From the NCBI RefSeq assembly GCF_000763805.1, contig NZ_JRKS01000023.1, forward strand, positions 1 to 41,375: a DNA stretch of 41,375 nucleotides, in the 5' to 3' direction. The first letter of the stretch is position 1. Every line of letters starts with the position of its first letter. The notes below the pieces were generated by a model. The model saw only the letters and a list, made by a program, of their open reading frames with translations. It searched no databases and was not told the origin of the DNA. Both the position numbers and the translations under genes were made by a program. Below, piece after piece: positions 23,383 through 32,012 of this stretch. This DNA is from Paracoccus sphaerophysae (GTDB lineage Bacteria; Pseudomonadota; Alphaproteobacteria; Rhodobacterales; Rhodobacteraceae).

Positions 23383-23644
23383 TTTGCTCGGGCACTCGTC
23401 CCGGCAGATCAGCGGCCACGCTGAGCATCCTCTCTGCGCCGCTCCTCCTCGTCATGCCCCTTGATGCCGGGTGGTGTTGTGCTATCCTTGTTTCGTTGAC
23501 CTTTGGTCGATCCGGTGCTGTCGGTGTCCTTCGGGACTAAAGCCATCCGTGCGTCGGGCACGGCGAGCAAGTCCTCGAAAGAGGCATCCGTCTCTGACCT
23601 CCGGGTCAGGTCGGATAAGGGGAAGGCTCTACGGAGCTAGGTTG

Positions 23645-23820
23645 GCGCGTGAGGACCGGCCACTCCCCCACTAGAGCCCCAGGCTAAGACCCTGGGCCGG
23701 GACCGCCGCACCATGCGGCAGGTGGCCGGTGCGTCGGTTCGGCCGACGCGGGCTCAACACGTATGTCTGCAATGCAGCATCCTTACACCCTTCGGGAAGT
23801 CCCTTCCCGTATGGGCATGG
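23645..23820 (+). ncRNA. Candidate structured RNA leader of ssb
   Basis: Four consecutive stem-loops lie just before ssb: CCCAGG/CCTGGG with a 7-nt loop (23678-23696), CCGCA-CCA-TGCGG (23706-23718), GCGTCGG-TTCGG-CCGACGC (23731-23749) and CGGGAAG-TCC-CTTCCCG (23793-23809). CCGGCC (23656-23661) can also pair with GGCCGG (23695-23700). The radC RNA motif is described upstream of DNA-handling genes of mobile elements, including antirestriction and ssDNA-binding genes, and this may be a member. I could not verify its consensus from memory. Confidence 0.5.
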
Positions 23821-23856
23821 GTCTTCCCTTGTTCATTCCAATGGAAGGTTAAACCC

Positions 23857-24282
23857 ATGATCAACAAGGTTGAACTGCTGGGTCGTCTCGTTGGCGATCC
23901 CGAGATCCGTACGGCCCAGGACGGGACCAAGATCGCGCGTTTTCGCGTGATCACCTCCGAGGTGTTCAAGCGCCAAGGGGACTCGGACTGGACCGAGCGG
24001 ACCGAAGGACACACCGTCGTCGTCTTCGATCACCAGATCAAGACGCTTCAGGATCGGGCGAAGAAGGGCATGATGATCTACGTCATCGGCATCCTCCGCA
24101 CCCGCTCCTGGGACAAGGACGGCGAGAAGCGCTTTGCGACCGAGGTGACCGTCAACGGCCACCACACCACCCTGCGCCTGCTCGGCTATCCTTGTGCAGC
24201 CGCGCCGAAATGCAAAAGCCGCCAAGCGTTTCCTTGCTCGGTTGATTGCCCGGTTTGGCAAGCCTCGTGTCGTCGTGACTGA
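23857..24282 (+). pseudogene. ssb: Single-stranded DNA-binding protein, C-terminal tail replaced by IS6 sequence
   Basis: It starts MINKVELLGRLVGDPEIRTA, with ATGGAAGG upstream, and runs through a complete OB fold (GHTVVVFDHQIKTLQDRAKKG, YVIGILRTRSW). Native sequence ends near 24189 (about residue 110). The remaining 31 residues come from out-of-frame IS6 DNA and end CRRD. The flexible linker and acidic tip that recruit partner proteins are absent. It might still bind ssDNA but should not recruit replication or repair partners. The setting beside umuDC suggests a DNA-metabolism segment of a plasmid or integrative element. Confidence 0.85.
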
Positions 24283-24630
24283 CAAATTGCGCAGTTACAT
24301 CAAACCGATCCGGGCTCTTGCGCCTGAAGCTGATCATCGGGCACACAAAGGGCTCAACAATCGCATCGAGGGTTCGCATCGGCCGACCCGCAAACGGGAG
24401 AAGGTCATGGGCCGGTTCAAATCGATCCGACAGACGCAAAGGTTCCTCGCGGCCCACGATCAAATCAACACGATTTTCAGACCCCGCCGCTACCGCCTCT
24501 CAACCGTCTCATACCGCCACGCAAGGTCCGATGCCTTCAACCTGTGGCACGGGTATGCGCTTGAAATGACCGCCTGAGAAAATCACCCCTAGGGACCGTC
24601 AAAGGTCGGTGCCGTTAAGTTGGCAATGCC
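24187..24630 (+). mobile_element. IS6-family remnant: transposase C-terminus and right end
   Basis: The frame ending at 24577 reads RRNAKAAKRFLARLIARFGK, PRVVVTDKLRSYIKPI, HKGLNNRIEGSHRPTRKRE and INTIFRPRRYRL, typical of the catalytic C-terminal half of IS6-family transposases. About 110 N-terminal residues are missing. The right terminal repeat ends in GTTAAGTTGGCAATGCC at 24630. The left junction falls inside ssb and the right one inside an MFS transporter gene. The copy therefore joins two unrelated segments, as expected after IS6-mediated deletion. Confidence 0.88.
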
Positions 24631-24638
24631 AGGATGCA

Positions 24639-24773
24639 GGCTATGCCGCCTTCACCCGGATCATGCTGACCTTGGCCGGTGCTTTCGCCGCCGCGGGCGC
24701 GGTGGCGCTGCTGGACGCCCTGACCGGGTGGCGGGACCGGCCCGTCGCCCCGGCGCGACAGGTGGCCGGCTGA
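24639..24773 (+). pseudogene. C-terminal fragment of a membrane transporter, probably MFS
   Basis: The frame reads GYAAFTRIMLTLAGAFAAAG then AVALLDALTGWRDRPVAPAR and stops at 24771-24773. It is one hydrophobic helix followed by a short basic tail, as at the end of an MFS permease. The rest of the gene was removed at the IS6 right end. The family call is tentative because only 44 residues remain. Confidence 0.45.
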
Positions 24774-24809
24774 GGCCTGCAAGTGGGACCCCGCAAAGGC
24801 CCGCGCCGC

Positions 24810-25304
24810 TCAGCGCTCCGACGAGAAATGCTGCTTGAGGTAGGCCAGGATCACGTCCTTGGTCTCCTCGTCCGGCTCGACCATGCCTTGGGCCTCCACC
24901 ATCCAGTGCCACAGATAATCCCACCGCGCGTCGGTGATGCGCTGCTGGCGGATGATCGCGGTCGAATGGCAGGCGACGCATTGGTAATAGGTTTCCTCGG
25001 CGCCGGGACCGTCAGGCAGGTCGCCCAGTTCTGGGTTGGGAGCGCCTTGGGCAAGGGCGGCGGTCGGGGGCGCCGCGCCACCCTGCGGCTGGACGGCAGA
25101 GGCCATGGGATCGACCACCGCGCTCGGCTGCGCCGCCGCGGCAGGTTCAGCCGCTCGGGGCGTGCCCACCGGATGCAGCGCGTCAAACGGCGGTGCCTCG
25201 CGCAGCGCGGCCATCGGGTCAGGTGCGTCCTGAGCGGCCGCGGGTCCGGCCGTCAGCAGGGCAGCCGCGGTCAGGCCGGCGGCAATCGTCTGGAAACGTG
25301 GCAT
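24810..25304 (-). CDS. SorB-like c-type cytochrome of sulfite dehydrogenase
   Basis: A 164-residue periplasmic cytochrome. A signal peptide (MPRFQTIAAGLTAAALLTAG, cleavage near AAAQ) is followed by a long Ala/Pro-rich linker and a C-terminal heme domain with CVACH (Cys109, Cys112, His113). The domain continues QQRITDARWDYLWHWMVEAQ with a candidate axial Met. It follows the molybdenum enzyme gene by 63 bp, as sorB follows sorA. It should take electrons from sulfite oxidation and pass them to a soluble cytochrome. The linker makes it longer than characterised SorB. Confidence 0.8.
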   Translation of the reverse strand: MPRFQTIAAGLTAAALLTAGPAAAQDAPDPMAALREAPPFDALHPVGTPRAAEPAAAAQPSAVVDPMASAVQPQGGAAPPTAALAQGAPNPELGDLPDGPGAEETYYQCVACHSTAIIRQQRITDARWDYLWHWMVEAQGMVEPDEETKDVILAYLKQHFSSER

Positions 25305-25367
25305 GGAATATCCCTCTGGAAAGGAATGCGGATGCAGCGGCAGAGGGCCGCCGCATGCGGGATGGGG

Positions 25368-26678
25368 TCAGCCCGCGATCAAGGCGATGCGGTGCTGGAT
25401 GTTGTTGGCATAGCCACGCGGGTTCCAGCCGGGGGACACCGGCGGCTGACTGACGCCGTTCATATCGGTTGCCCGGGCCCAGACCTCATAATAGCCCTTT
25501 TCCGGTAGGGTGAGGTTCGCGCGCCAGCGCTGCCAGGCAAACCGGTTATGGGCAGGGTCCAGCTGCGCCTCGATCCAGGTCTGACCGAAGTCGGTCGACA
25601 CATGGACCGCCTTGACGTCGCCATTGCCGGCCCAGGCATGGCCGCGCACCTCGGTGGGCTGCCCCACGGGCGCCGGAGCGCCAGTCTGCGGGAAGGTGAT
25701 AAGGGATTTCACCGGCATCACGGTCAGGATCTGCATGTCCTCCTCGGGCACTTCGGTCCCCGGCGCGACTGGATAAGCCGGCAAGCGATAGGAATCGCCG
25801 CCCATCTTGGCGCCGTCATGCACCTGATCGCGCACCCAGATCCGGGTCAGATACTTTTGCGACACCGAACCAGGATAGCCGGGGATCACCAGCCGCAGCG
25901 GAAAGCCGTGCAGCGCCGGGATCGGCTGGCCGTTCATGGCCCAGGCGATGAGGCCGTCCTCCTCCAGCGCCTTTTCGATCGGGACGCCGCGCGAGATCAC
26001 TTCCTTCTCGTCATCGCCCGAAAGATGCACGTCGTTGCCATAATGGCCGGTGTAGACCGCGCTCGGCTTGACGCCTGCCGCCTCCAGCACGTCCTTCAGG
26101 CGCACGCCGGTCCATTCCGGACAGGCGACCGCGCCCATGGTCCACTGGTTGCCCGAGGTGCCGGGGTGGAAATAGGCGCGCCCATTGCCGCCGCATTCGA
26201 CCACCAGCCGTCGGGTGACGGTCTCGAAGCGTGATTTGAGGTCGTCGATCGTCAGTTCCAGAGGCGTCTTGACCTCGCCGTCAATCACCACCTTCCAGCC
26301 CTCGGGGTTCATGTCCAGCGCGGTCTGGGGCACCAGCCCATTCATGCGCACAAACATCTGCTCATACGGGGTGACGTCGTCGTCCAGCAGATGGGCGGGC
26401 GTTTCGGCGTTCAGGGGCTTGTCGCTCAGCAGCGTCAGGCCGGACTTGCCCGACATCAGTTCCTCGCCTGAATCCTGGGCGAGCGCCACCGGGACGAACC
26501 CGGCAGGAAGGTTGCGCTCGAACGGGATTGCCATGCCGATCATCGCGCCCAAGGCAGAAAGCCCGGTCGTCTTCAGCAATGCTCGGCGTGCCGGCGAGGC
26601 GGGATGCTCAAGCGTTGCGGCAGTCCCGGATGCGGCATCCCCGTCGTGGTCTGCGGAATAAACAGTCCGTTCGGACAT
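25368..26678 (-). CDS. Sulfite oxidase-family molybdenum enzyme (SorA/SoxC-like)
   Basis: A 436-residue periplasmic enzyme expected to oxidise sulfite to sulfate. A Tat-type signal is present (PARRALLKTTGLSALGAMIG, residues 30-49). The molybdenum-ligating cysteine is Cys162 in VVECGGNGRAYFHP. Substrate-site features include VACPEWTGVRLKDVLEAAGV and GFPLRLVIPGYPG. The C-terminal dimerisation domain (EVRGHAWAGNGDVKAVHVS) is complete. With a single linked monoheme cytochrome it fits SorAB better than SoxCD, whose SoxD is diheme. No other sox genes are in the window. The start is preceded by AAAGGA. Confidence 0.85.
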   Translation of the reverse strand: MSERTVYSADHDGDAASGTAATLEHPASPARRALLKTTGLSALGAMIGMAIPFERNLPAGFVPVALAQDSGEELMSGKSGLTLLSDKPLNAETPAHLLDDDVTPYEQMFVRMNGLVPQTALDMNPEGWKVVIDGEVKTPLELTIDDLKSRFETVTRRLVVECGGNGRAYFHPGTSGNQWTMGAVACPEWTGVRLKDVLEAAGVKPSAVYTGHYGNDVHLSGDDEKEVISRGVPIEKALEEDGLIAWAMNGQPIPALHGFPLRLVIPGYPGSVSQKYLTRIWVRDQVHDGAKMGGDSYRLPAYPVAPGTEVPEEDMQILTVMPVKSLITFPQTGAPAPVGQPTEVRGHAWAGNGDVKAVHVSTDFGQTWIEAQLDPAHNRFAWQRWRANLTLPEKGYYEVWARATDMNGVSQPPVSPGWNPRGYANNIQHRIALIAG

Positions 26679-26940
26679 AGCGGCATCCTTTCATGTCAAG
26701 CATTCATCAGGAAGGCAGAGAGCCTGACGTTACCGCCTCTGTCAACGACGGTGGGTCGATATTCCCAAAGGTCGAGGGGCGGCTGTCCACATAAGGCAGG
26801 GCAAGGTTTCGAACGCCTGCTTGGTTGCAAGCAAAGCTCGTGGTCACCATCCGCTGCCGCAGTAGGGCACGCGCAGAGTCTTGATGGGCCCGCCACGCGG
26901 AGCATGAGTAAAGGGACGGCACAAGCTAGGAAGCTTCTCT
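26679..26940. other. Intergenic region upstream of sorA, no gene recognised
   Basis: Short frames on both strands show no family pattern. The minus strand must hold the sorA promoter, but no clear -35/-10 pair stands out. It may be partly remnant sequence, as an RTX-like fragment follows. Confidence 0.4.
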
Positions 26941-26958
26941 CAAGAAGACCGGGGGGGG

Positions 26959-27198
26959 TCGCGCATTATCTTCGGCGACGGAACAGCGGGCGCGGCGGGT
27001 GAGGACACCTTCCGCATCCTCGGCGGCACCAACCTCATCCGCGATTATCAGACGCGCGAGGACCTGCAGCTGAACAGCCTCGATCCCAGCGGGATCAGCC
27101 TTGTCGGACTGAAAGGCGGTTATGCGGCTCAGGCCGTTCCGGTTGCGCCGCTCGATTCAACCTCACCGAAAACGCTCTGCCGGCCGCCAACGCGATGA
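26959..27198 (+). pseudogene. Fragment resembling the end of an RTX/calcium-binding secreted protein
   Basis: The frame reads IIFGDGTAGAAGEDTFRILG, GTNLIRDYQTREDLQLNSLD and then GISLVGLKGGYAAQ before a stop at 27196-27198. The pattern of D-F-R-I followed by I-x-D-Y and D-x-L-x-L is typical of the end of hemolysin-type calcium-binding repeats. There is no start codon with a binding site, and a run of eight G precedes it. It is a leftover of a larger gene; the family call is moderate. Confidence 0.4.
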
Positions 27199-27252
27199 CC
27201 GCTTTCGGCAGAGTCTTTCGACCACTCTGCCCGACGTCACGCAGCCCCACCC

Positions 27253-28275
27253 TCACACCGGTGCGGCGGTTGACTGACGGCAGATCAGCTCGGGCGTGAG
27301 GATCCGGTCGGCCGGGCGATGGCCGCCGATCAGCTCCAGCAACGTGGTCGCGGCGAGGCGGCCCAGATCGCGCTTGGGCTGGCGGATGGTCGTCAGCGGC
27401 ACCGGCAGATGCGCGACCCAGTCGATGGCGTCAAAGCCGATCACCGACACGTCACCCGGCACCGACAGGCCGTGGCGCTGGACCTCGCCCATGAAACCCG
27501 CCGCCGCCTCGTCGCTGAAGCCGACGATGGCGGTCGGGCGGGTCTCGGGCGGCTGCGACAGCCAGCGCAGCGCCGCCTCGGCCCCCGATTGCAGCGAGAA
27601 ATCGCCGGGATAGCCGGGCGGGTCGGTCAGAACGCGGCGCAGGCCGTCGGCGCGGGCGCGGTGCAGGACATTGCTCTCGGGACCGCCGATCCAGCCGATG
27701 CGGCGATGGCCCAGCGACCACAGATGCCGCGCCGCGAGTTCGGTTCCGGCGGCGTTGTCCAGCACGACGCGGGGGATATCGGCGCCGTCGATCCACTCGC
27801 ACGCCATGACCAGGGGCGGCGCGCCGGGCATGACGGCCAGATCGTCGGCCGTCACCTGCCCGTCCAGCAGGATGATCCCGTCCGCGCGCGAGGGATCAAG
27901 AAACCGCCGCAAAGCGCGGTGACGGCCGCCCGGCTCCCCCGGCTCCATCGTGTCGCCGACCAGCAGGTCATACCCCGCCGCGTTCAGCGCCGCCCCCATC
28001 CCGGCCAGGATCTTGGCAAAAAACGGGTTGCCCAGATTGGGCACCAGCGCCACGACGGCGCCCGTCCGCCCCTGCCGCAGATTCCGCGCCGCCACGTTCA
28101 TCCGATAGCCGGTCGCGCGTACGGCGCGGGCCACGGCGTCGCGGGTGTCGGGCGACACAACGGCGGGCCGCGAGAGCGCCCGGCTGACGGTCGCGACCGA
28201 CACCCCCGCCACGCGGGCCACATCCGCCAGCCGCGCCGGTGCGCTCTGCCTGAGCTGAATTTCCGCATCGTCCAT
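27253..28275 (-). CDS. LacI-family transcriptional regulator
   Basis: A 340-residue repressor. The N-terminal helix-turn-helix is LADVARVAGVSVATVSRALS, followed by the hinge region YRMNVAARNLRQGRTG and a periplasmic-binding-protein-like effector domain (VVALVPNLGNPFFAKILAGM; GWIGGPESNVLHRARADG; VSVIGFDAIDWVAHL). It is divergent from the sugar operon starting at 28379. A palindromic operator lies between them. It probably represses that operon until a sugar or sugar derivative binds. Confidence 0.92.
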   Translation of the reverse strand: MDDAEIQLRQSAPARLADVARVAGVSVATVSRALSRPAVVSPDTRDAVARAVRATGYRMNVAARNLRQGRTGAVVALVPNLGNPFFAKILAGMGAALNAAGYDLLVGDTMEPGEPGGRHRALRRFLDPSRADGIILLDGQVTADDLAVMPGAPPLVMACEWIDGADIPRVVLDNAAGTELAARHLWSLGHRRIGWIGGPESNVLHRARADGLRRVLTDPPGYPGDFSLQSGAEAALRWLSQPPETRPTAIVGFSDEAAAGFMGEVQRHGLSVPGDVSVIGFDAIDWVAHLPVPLTTIRQPKRDLGRLAATTLLELIGGHRPADRILTPELICRQSTAAPV

Positions 28276-28327
28276 CCACCGCACTATGCGGCCCGACGGA
28301 GCCGACGCAAGATTTGAGAACGGCGCT

Positions 28328-28341
28328 TGCAAACGATTACA
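28328..28341. promoter_or_regulatory. LacI-type operator
   Basis: TGCAAACGATTACA has the central CG and near-symmetric half sites (TGCAAAC and TGTAATC) typical of LacI-family operators. It lies 38 bp before the first sugar-operon gene and 53 bp from the regulator start, so it could control both directions. Confidence 0.65.
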
Positions 28342-28378
28342 TCTCGGGCTTAGCTGACCTGGGGACGAGGAGGACGGG

Positions 28379-29431
28379 ATGCGGACCATCAAGGGACCGG
28401 CGCTGTTTCTGGCACAGTTCGCGGGCGATGCCGCGCCGTTCAATTCGTGGGAGGGGATCACCCGATGGGCGGCCTCGCTGGGGTATAAGGGCGTGCAGGT
28501 GCCCAGCTGGGACGCGCGGCTGATCGATCTGGACCGGGCGGCGACTTCGCAGGATTACCGCGACGAATTCTTGGGCATCGCACGGCAGAACGGGGTCGAG
28601 GTGACGGAACTCTCGACCCACCTGCAAGGCCAGCTGGTCGCGGTGCATCCGGCCTACGATGCGGGGTTCGACGGGTTCGCGCCCTCCCGGCTGCATGGCA
28701 ACCCCACGGCGCGGCAGGCATGGGCGGTGGATCAGGTCGGCAAGGCGATCCGCGCCAGCGGGGCGATGCGTCTGCCTGCAATGGCAACGTTTTCGGGTGC
28801 GCTCGCCTGGCCCTATCTGTATCCGTGGCCGCAGCGGGCGCCGGGTCTGGTGGATACGGCGTTCGGCGAACTGGCCGCGCGCTGGCGGCCCTTGCTGGAC
28901 CTCGCGGACGAAAGCGGCGTCGATATGTGTTATGAGATCCACCCCGGCGAGGATCTGCATGACGGCGTGACCTTCGAGATGTTCCTTGACCGCGTGGACA
29001 GCCACCCGCGCGCGAACATGCTGTATGACCCGTCGCATTACCTGCTGCAACAGCTTGATTATGTGCAAAATATCGACATTTACCACGACCGAATCCGGAT
29101 GTTTCACGTCAAGGATGCCGAGTTCCGCCCCTCGGGCCGGCAGGGCGTTTATGGCGGGTTCCAAAGCTGGGCGGACCGCGCGGGCCGCTTCCGCAGCCTT
29201 GGCGACGGGCAGGTGGATTTCGGGGCGGTGTTTTCCAAACTGACGCAGTACGGCTTTGACGGCTGGGCGGTCGTCGAATGGGAATGCGCGCTGAAACACC
29301 CCGAGGACGGCGCCCGCGAAGGGGCCGAGTTCGTCCGCCGCCACATCATCCGCACCACGCCGCACGCGTTCGACGATTTCGCCTCGCAAGGGACGGACGA
29401 GGCGGCGAACCGCAAGGCGCTGGGGCTATGA
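28379..29431 (+). CDS. Sugar phosphate isomerase/epimerase-family TIM-barrel protein
   Basis: A 350-residue protein of the xylose isomerase-like TIM-barrel superfamily. Likely metal-binding residues lie in MCYEIHPGEDL, NMLYDPSHYLLQQ, IRMFHVKDAEF and AVVEWECAL, the usual Glu/Asp/His/Glu positions. GAGGAGG precedes the ATG. The stop overlaps the next start as ATGA. Such enzymes paired with Gfo/Idh/MocA oxidoreductases often act on keto-sugars, inositols or 3-keto-glycosides. The exact substrate cannot be read here. Confidence 0.85.
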   Translation: MRTIKGPALFLAQFAGDAAPFNSWEGITRWAASLGYKGVQVPSWDARLIDLDRAATSQDYRDEFLGIARQNGVEVTELSTHLQGQLVAVHPAYDAGFDGFAPSRLHGNPTARQAWAVDQVGKAIRASGAMRLPAMATFSGALAWPYLYPWPQRAPGLVDTAFGELAARWRPLLDLADESGVDMCYEIHPGEDLHDGVTFEMFLDRVDSHPRANMLYDPSHYLLQQLDYVQNIDIYHDRIRMFHVKDAEFRPSGRQGVYGGFQSWADRAGRFRSLGDGQVDFGAVFSKLTQYGFDGWAVVEWECALKHPEDGAREGAEFVRRHIIRTTPHAFDDFASQGTDEAANRKALGL

Positions 29432-30522
29432 CCGACCCGATCCCCCTCGGCATGGTCGGCGGCGGCGAGGGCGCGTTTATCGGCGCGCTCCACCGCATCG
29501 CCGCGCGGATGGACGGGCATTTTCTGCTGACCGCGGGCGCGCTGTCGTCGGATGCCGCACGGGCCGAAGCCTCGGCGCGCGCTCTGGGCCTCGACCGCTC
29601 CTACGCCGATTTCCGCGAGATGGCGCAGGCCGAATCCGCCCGGCCCGATGGCATCAAGGCCGTGTCCATCGTGACCCCGAACCACGTCCACGCCGCTGCC
29701 GCCGTCGCGTTCCTTGGCGCGGGTATCCACGTCATCTGCGACAAGCCCCTGGCTGCGTCGGCCCATCAGGCGCAGCAGATCGCCGACGCCGCCCGCCGCA
29801 ACACAGCCCGCTTTTTCCTCACGCATAATTACTGCGCCAACCCACTTGTGCGCGAGGCCCGCGCGCTGGTGGCCGAGGGCGCGTTAGGCGAGATCCGGCT
29901 GGTGCAGGCCGAATATCTGCAAGGGTGGCTGTCCGATCCGGTCCAGTCCAAGCAAGCCGACTGGCGCACCGATCCGGCACAGGCGGGGGCGGGCGCCTTG
30001 GGCGACATCGGCACCCATGCGTGGCAGCTGGCGCAGTTCGTGACCGGGATGACGCCCGACAGCCTGTCCGCCGAGGTCTCGCGCATGGTCCCCGGCCGCA
30101 TGATCGACGACGATGCCCGCGTCGCGCTACGTTATGGCAACGGCGCGCGCGGCGGGATCTGGGTCAGCCAGGTCGCCGTGGGGCAGGAAAACGGGCTGTC
30201 GCTGCGGGTGTTCGGGACGAAAGGCGCGCTCGACTGGCGGCAGGAACAGTCCGAGCGGATGATCTTCACCCCCAAGGACCAGCCGCCGCGCATCCTGACG
30301 CGCGCGCAGGACCGCTCGGGGTCGTTCCGCACGCCGCCCGGCCACCCCGAGGGGTATCTCGAAGCCTTCGCCAATCTTTACAGCGACATCGCCGCCGTGA
30401 TCCGGGGCGACATGACCCATGCCGACCGCATCCCCGGACTGCAGGACGGGCTGTCGGGCATGGGCTTCATCGCCGCCGCACTGCGGTCCTCGGACGAGGA
30501 CGGGGCATGGGTGACGCTGTGA
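29428..30522 (+). CDS. Gfo/Idh/MocA-family oxidoreductase
   Basis: A 364-residue NAD(P)-dependent sugar or inositol dehydrogenase. The Rossmann start is LGMVGGGEGAFIGALHRIAA. The family EKP-like motif appears as ICDKPLAAS, and the substrate-site histidine region is GALGDIGTHAWQLAQFVTG. It is coupled to the isomerase gene through an ATGA overlap. Together they probably oxidise and rearrange the sugar imported by the downstream ABC transporter. Confidence 0.9.
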   Translation: MTDPIPLGMVGGGEGAFIGALHRIAARMDGHFLLTAGALSSDAARAEASARALGLDRSYADFREMAQAESARPDGIKAVSIVTPNHVHAAAAVAFLGAGIHVICDKPLAASAHQAQQIADAARRNTARFFLTHNYCANPLVREARALVAEGALGEIRLVQAEYLQGWLSDPVQSKQADWRTDPAQAGAGALGDIGTHAWQLAQFVTGMTPDSLSAEVSRMVPGRMIDDDARVALRYGNGARGGIWVSQVAVGQENGLSLRVFGTKGALDWRQEQSERMIFTPKDQPPRILTRAQDRSGSFRTPPGHPEGYLEAFANLYSDIAAVIRGDMTHADRIPGLQDGLSGMGFIAAALRSSDEDGAWVTL

Positions 30523-32012
30523 CACCGACCCTCTCGCTGGACGCCGTGACCAAAAGCTTCGGCCAGGTCGAGGTGCTGCACGGCGTCGATCTGACCCTGA
30601 ACGCGGGCGAGGTTCACGCCCTGATCGGCGAAAACGGCGCGGGCAAGTCCACGATCATGAAGATCCTCGGCGGGTTTCTTGCGCCCACGTCAGGCCGGGT
30701 GCTGCTGGACGGCCAGCCCGCCCCCTACAGCACCGGCCCGCAGGCCGAGGCGGCGGGCGTGATCGTGATTCATCAGGAATTCAACCTTGCCCCCGATCTG
30801 TCGGTCGCGGCCAACATCTTTCTGGGGCGCGAGATCAGCCGCGGCCTGCGCCTGGACCACGCCGCGATGCGGGCCGCCGCGGGCGATCTGCTGGCGCAGC
30901 TGGACACGACGATCCGCCCCGACGCGCTGATCCGCGACCTGTCGGTGCCGGACCGCCAGATGGTCGAGATCGCCAAGGCCCTGTCGCGCCGCGCCCGCGT
31001 GCTGATCATGGACGAACCCTCGGCCGCCCTGACCCACCGCGAGGTCGACGCGCTGTATGCGCAGGTCGACCGCCTGCGGGCCGAGGGCGTGGCGCTGATG
31101 TTCTGCTCGCACCGGCTGGACGAGGTCGAACGGCTGGCCGACCGCATCACCGTCCTGCGCGACGGCGCGGTGGTCGGTCGCGCGACCCGAGGCGGCATGA
31201 CGCAGGACGGCATGGCGACCGCGATGGTCGGCCGTCAACTGGCCGACATCTTTCCGCCCAAGCCGTCCGCGGCGGGCGATGAGATGCTGCGGGTCGAGGG
31301 CGTCACCGTTCCGGGCCGCGTCGAAAACGCGAGCCTGACCCTGCGCCGAGGCGAGGTTCTGGGCATCGCCGGTCTTGTCGGATCAGGCCGCACGGAGTTG
31401 GCCGAGGCCATCGCGGGCCTGCGCAGCCATAATGGCCGCGTCACGCTGATGGGCCAGCCCTTGACCATCCGCGCGCCCGCCGACGCGCTGGCCGCCGGCA
31501 TCGCCTATCTGACCGAGGACCGGAAAGAGGCCGGGTTGCTGTTGACCAAGTCCCTGACCGAAAACCTTACGCTGTCGGCGCTGGACCGCTTTGGCTTTCG
31601 CATCGACCGCACGCGCGAGGCGATTGCGATGGCGGACGCCACGCGCGATTTCGACATCCGTGCTGCCTCACCCGCGATGCCCGCCGGCGCGCTGTCGGGC
31701 GGCAATCAGCAAAAGCTGTTGCTGGCGAAAACCATGCTGACCGAGCCGCGGATCATCATCATCGACGAACCGACCCGCGGCATCGACATCGGCACCAAGC
31801 AGCAGATCTACCGCTTTGTCCGCCGTCTGGCCGACGAAGGAACCGGCGTCATCGTGATCTCGTCCGAACTGCCCGAGCTGATCGGGCTGGCCAACCGCGT
31901 CCTGGTCATGCGTCAGGGCCGCATCGCAGGCGCGGTCGCGGGCGACCGCGTCACCGAAGAAAACATCGTCCGCCTTGCCATGGGGCTGGGCGCGGAAAGG
32001 GAACCGGCATGA
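30507..32012 (+). CDS. Sugar ABC transporter ATP-binding protein (RbsA/MglA type)
   Basis: A 501-residue duplicated ATPase for a carbohydrate importer. The first half has Walker A GENGAGKST and Walker B VLIMDEPSAAL. The second half has the degenerate Walker A GLVGSGRTE typical of this group, signature LSGGNQQKLLLAK and Walker B IIIIDEPTRGID. ATG 30507 overlaps the upstream gene by 16 bases; an in-frame GTG at 30519 that overlaps its stop is an equally good start. The next gene starts in an ATGA overlap. Confidence 0.93.
   Translation: MGDAVTPTLSLDAVTKSFGQVEVLHGVDLTLNAGEVHALIGENGAGKSTIMKILGGFLAPTSGRVLLDGQPAPYSTGPQAEAAGVIVIHQEFNLAPDLSVAANIFLGREISRGLRLDHAAMRAAAGDLLAQLDTTIRPDALIRDLSVPDRQMVEIAKALSRRARVLIMDEPSAALTHREVDALYAQVDRLRAEGVALMFCSHRLDEVERLADRITVLRDGAVVGRATRGGMTQDGMATAMVGRQLADIFPPKPSAAGDEMLRVEGVTVPGRVENASLTLRRGEVLGIAGLVGSGRTELAEAIAGLRSHNGRVTLMGQPLTIRAPADALAAGIAYLTEDRKEAGLLLTKSLTENLTLSALDRFGFRIDRTREAIAMADATRDFDIRAASPAMPAGALSGGNQQKLLLAKTMLTEPRIIIIDEPTRGIDIGTKQQIYRFVRRLADEGTGVIVISSELPELIGLANRVLVMRQGRIAGAVAGDRVTEENIVRLAMGLGAEREPA

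Noticed and set aside
26696..26905. Minus-strand frame between sorA and the RTX fragment
   Set aside because: No motif, no ribosome binding site; probably non-coding.
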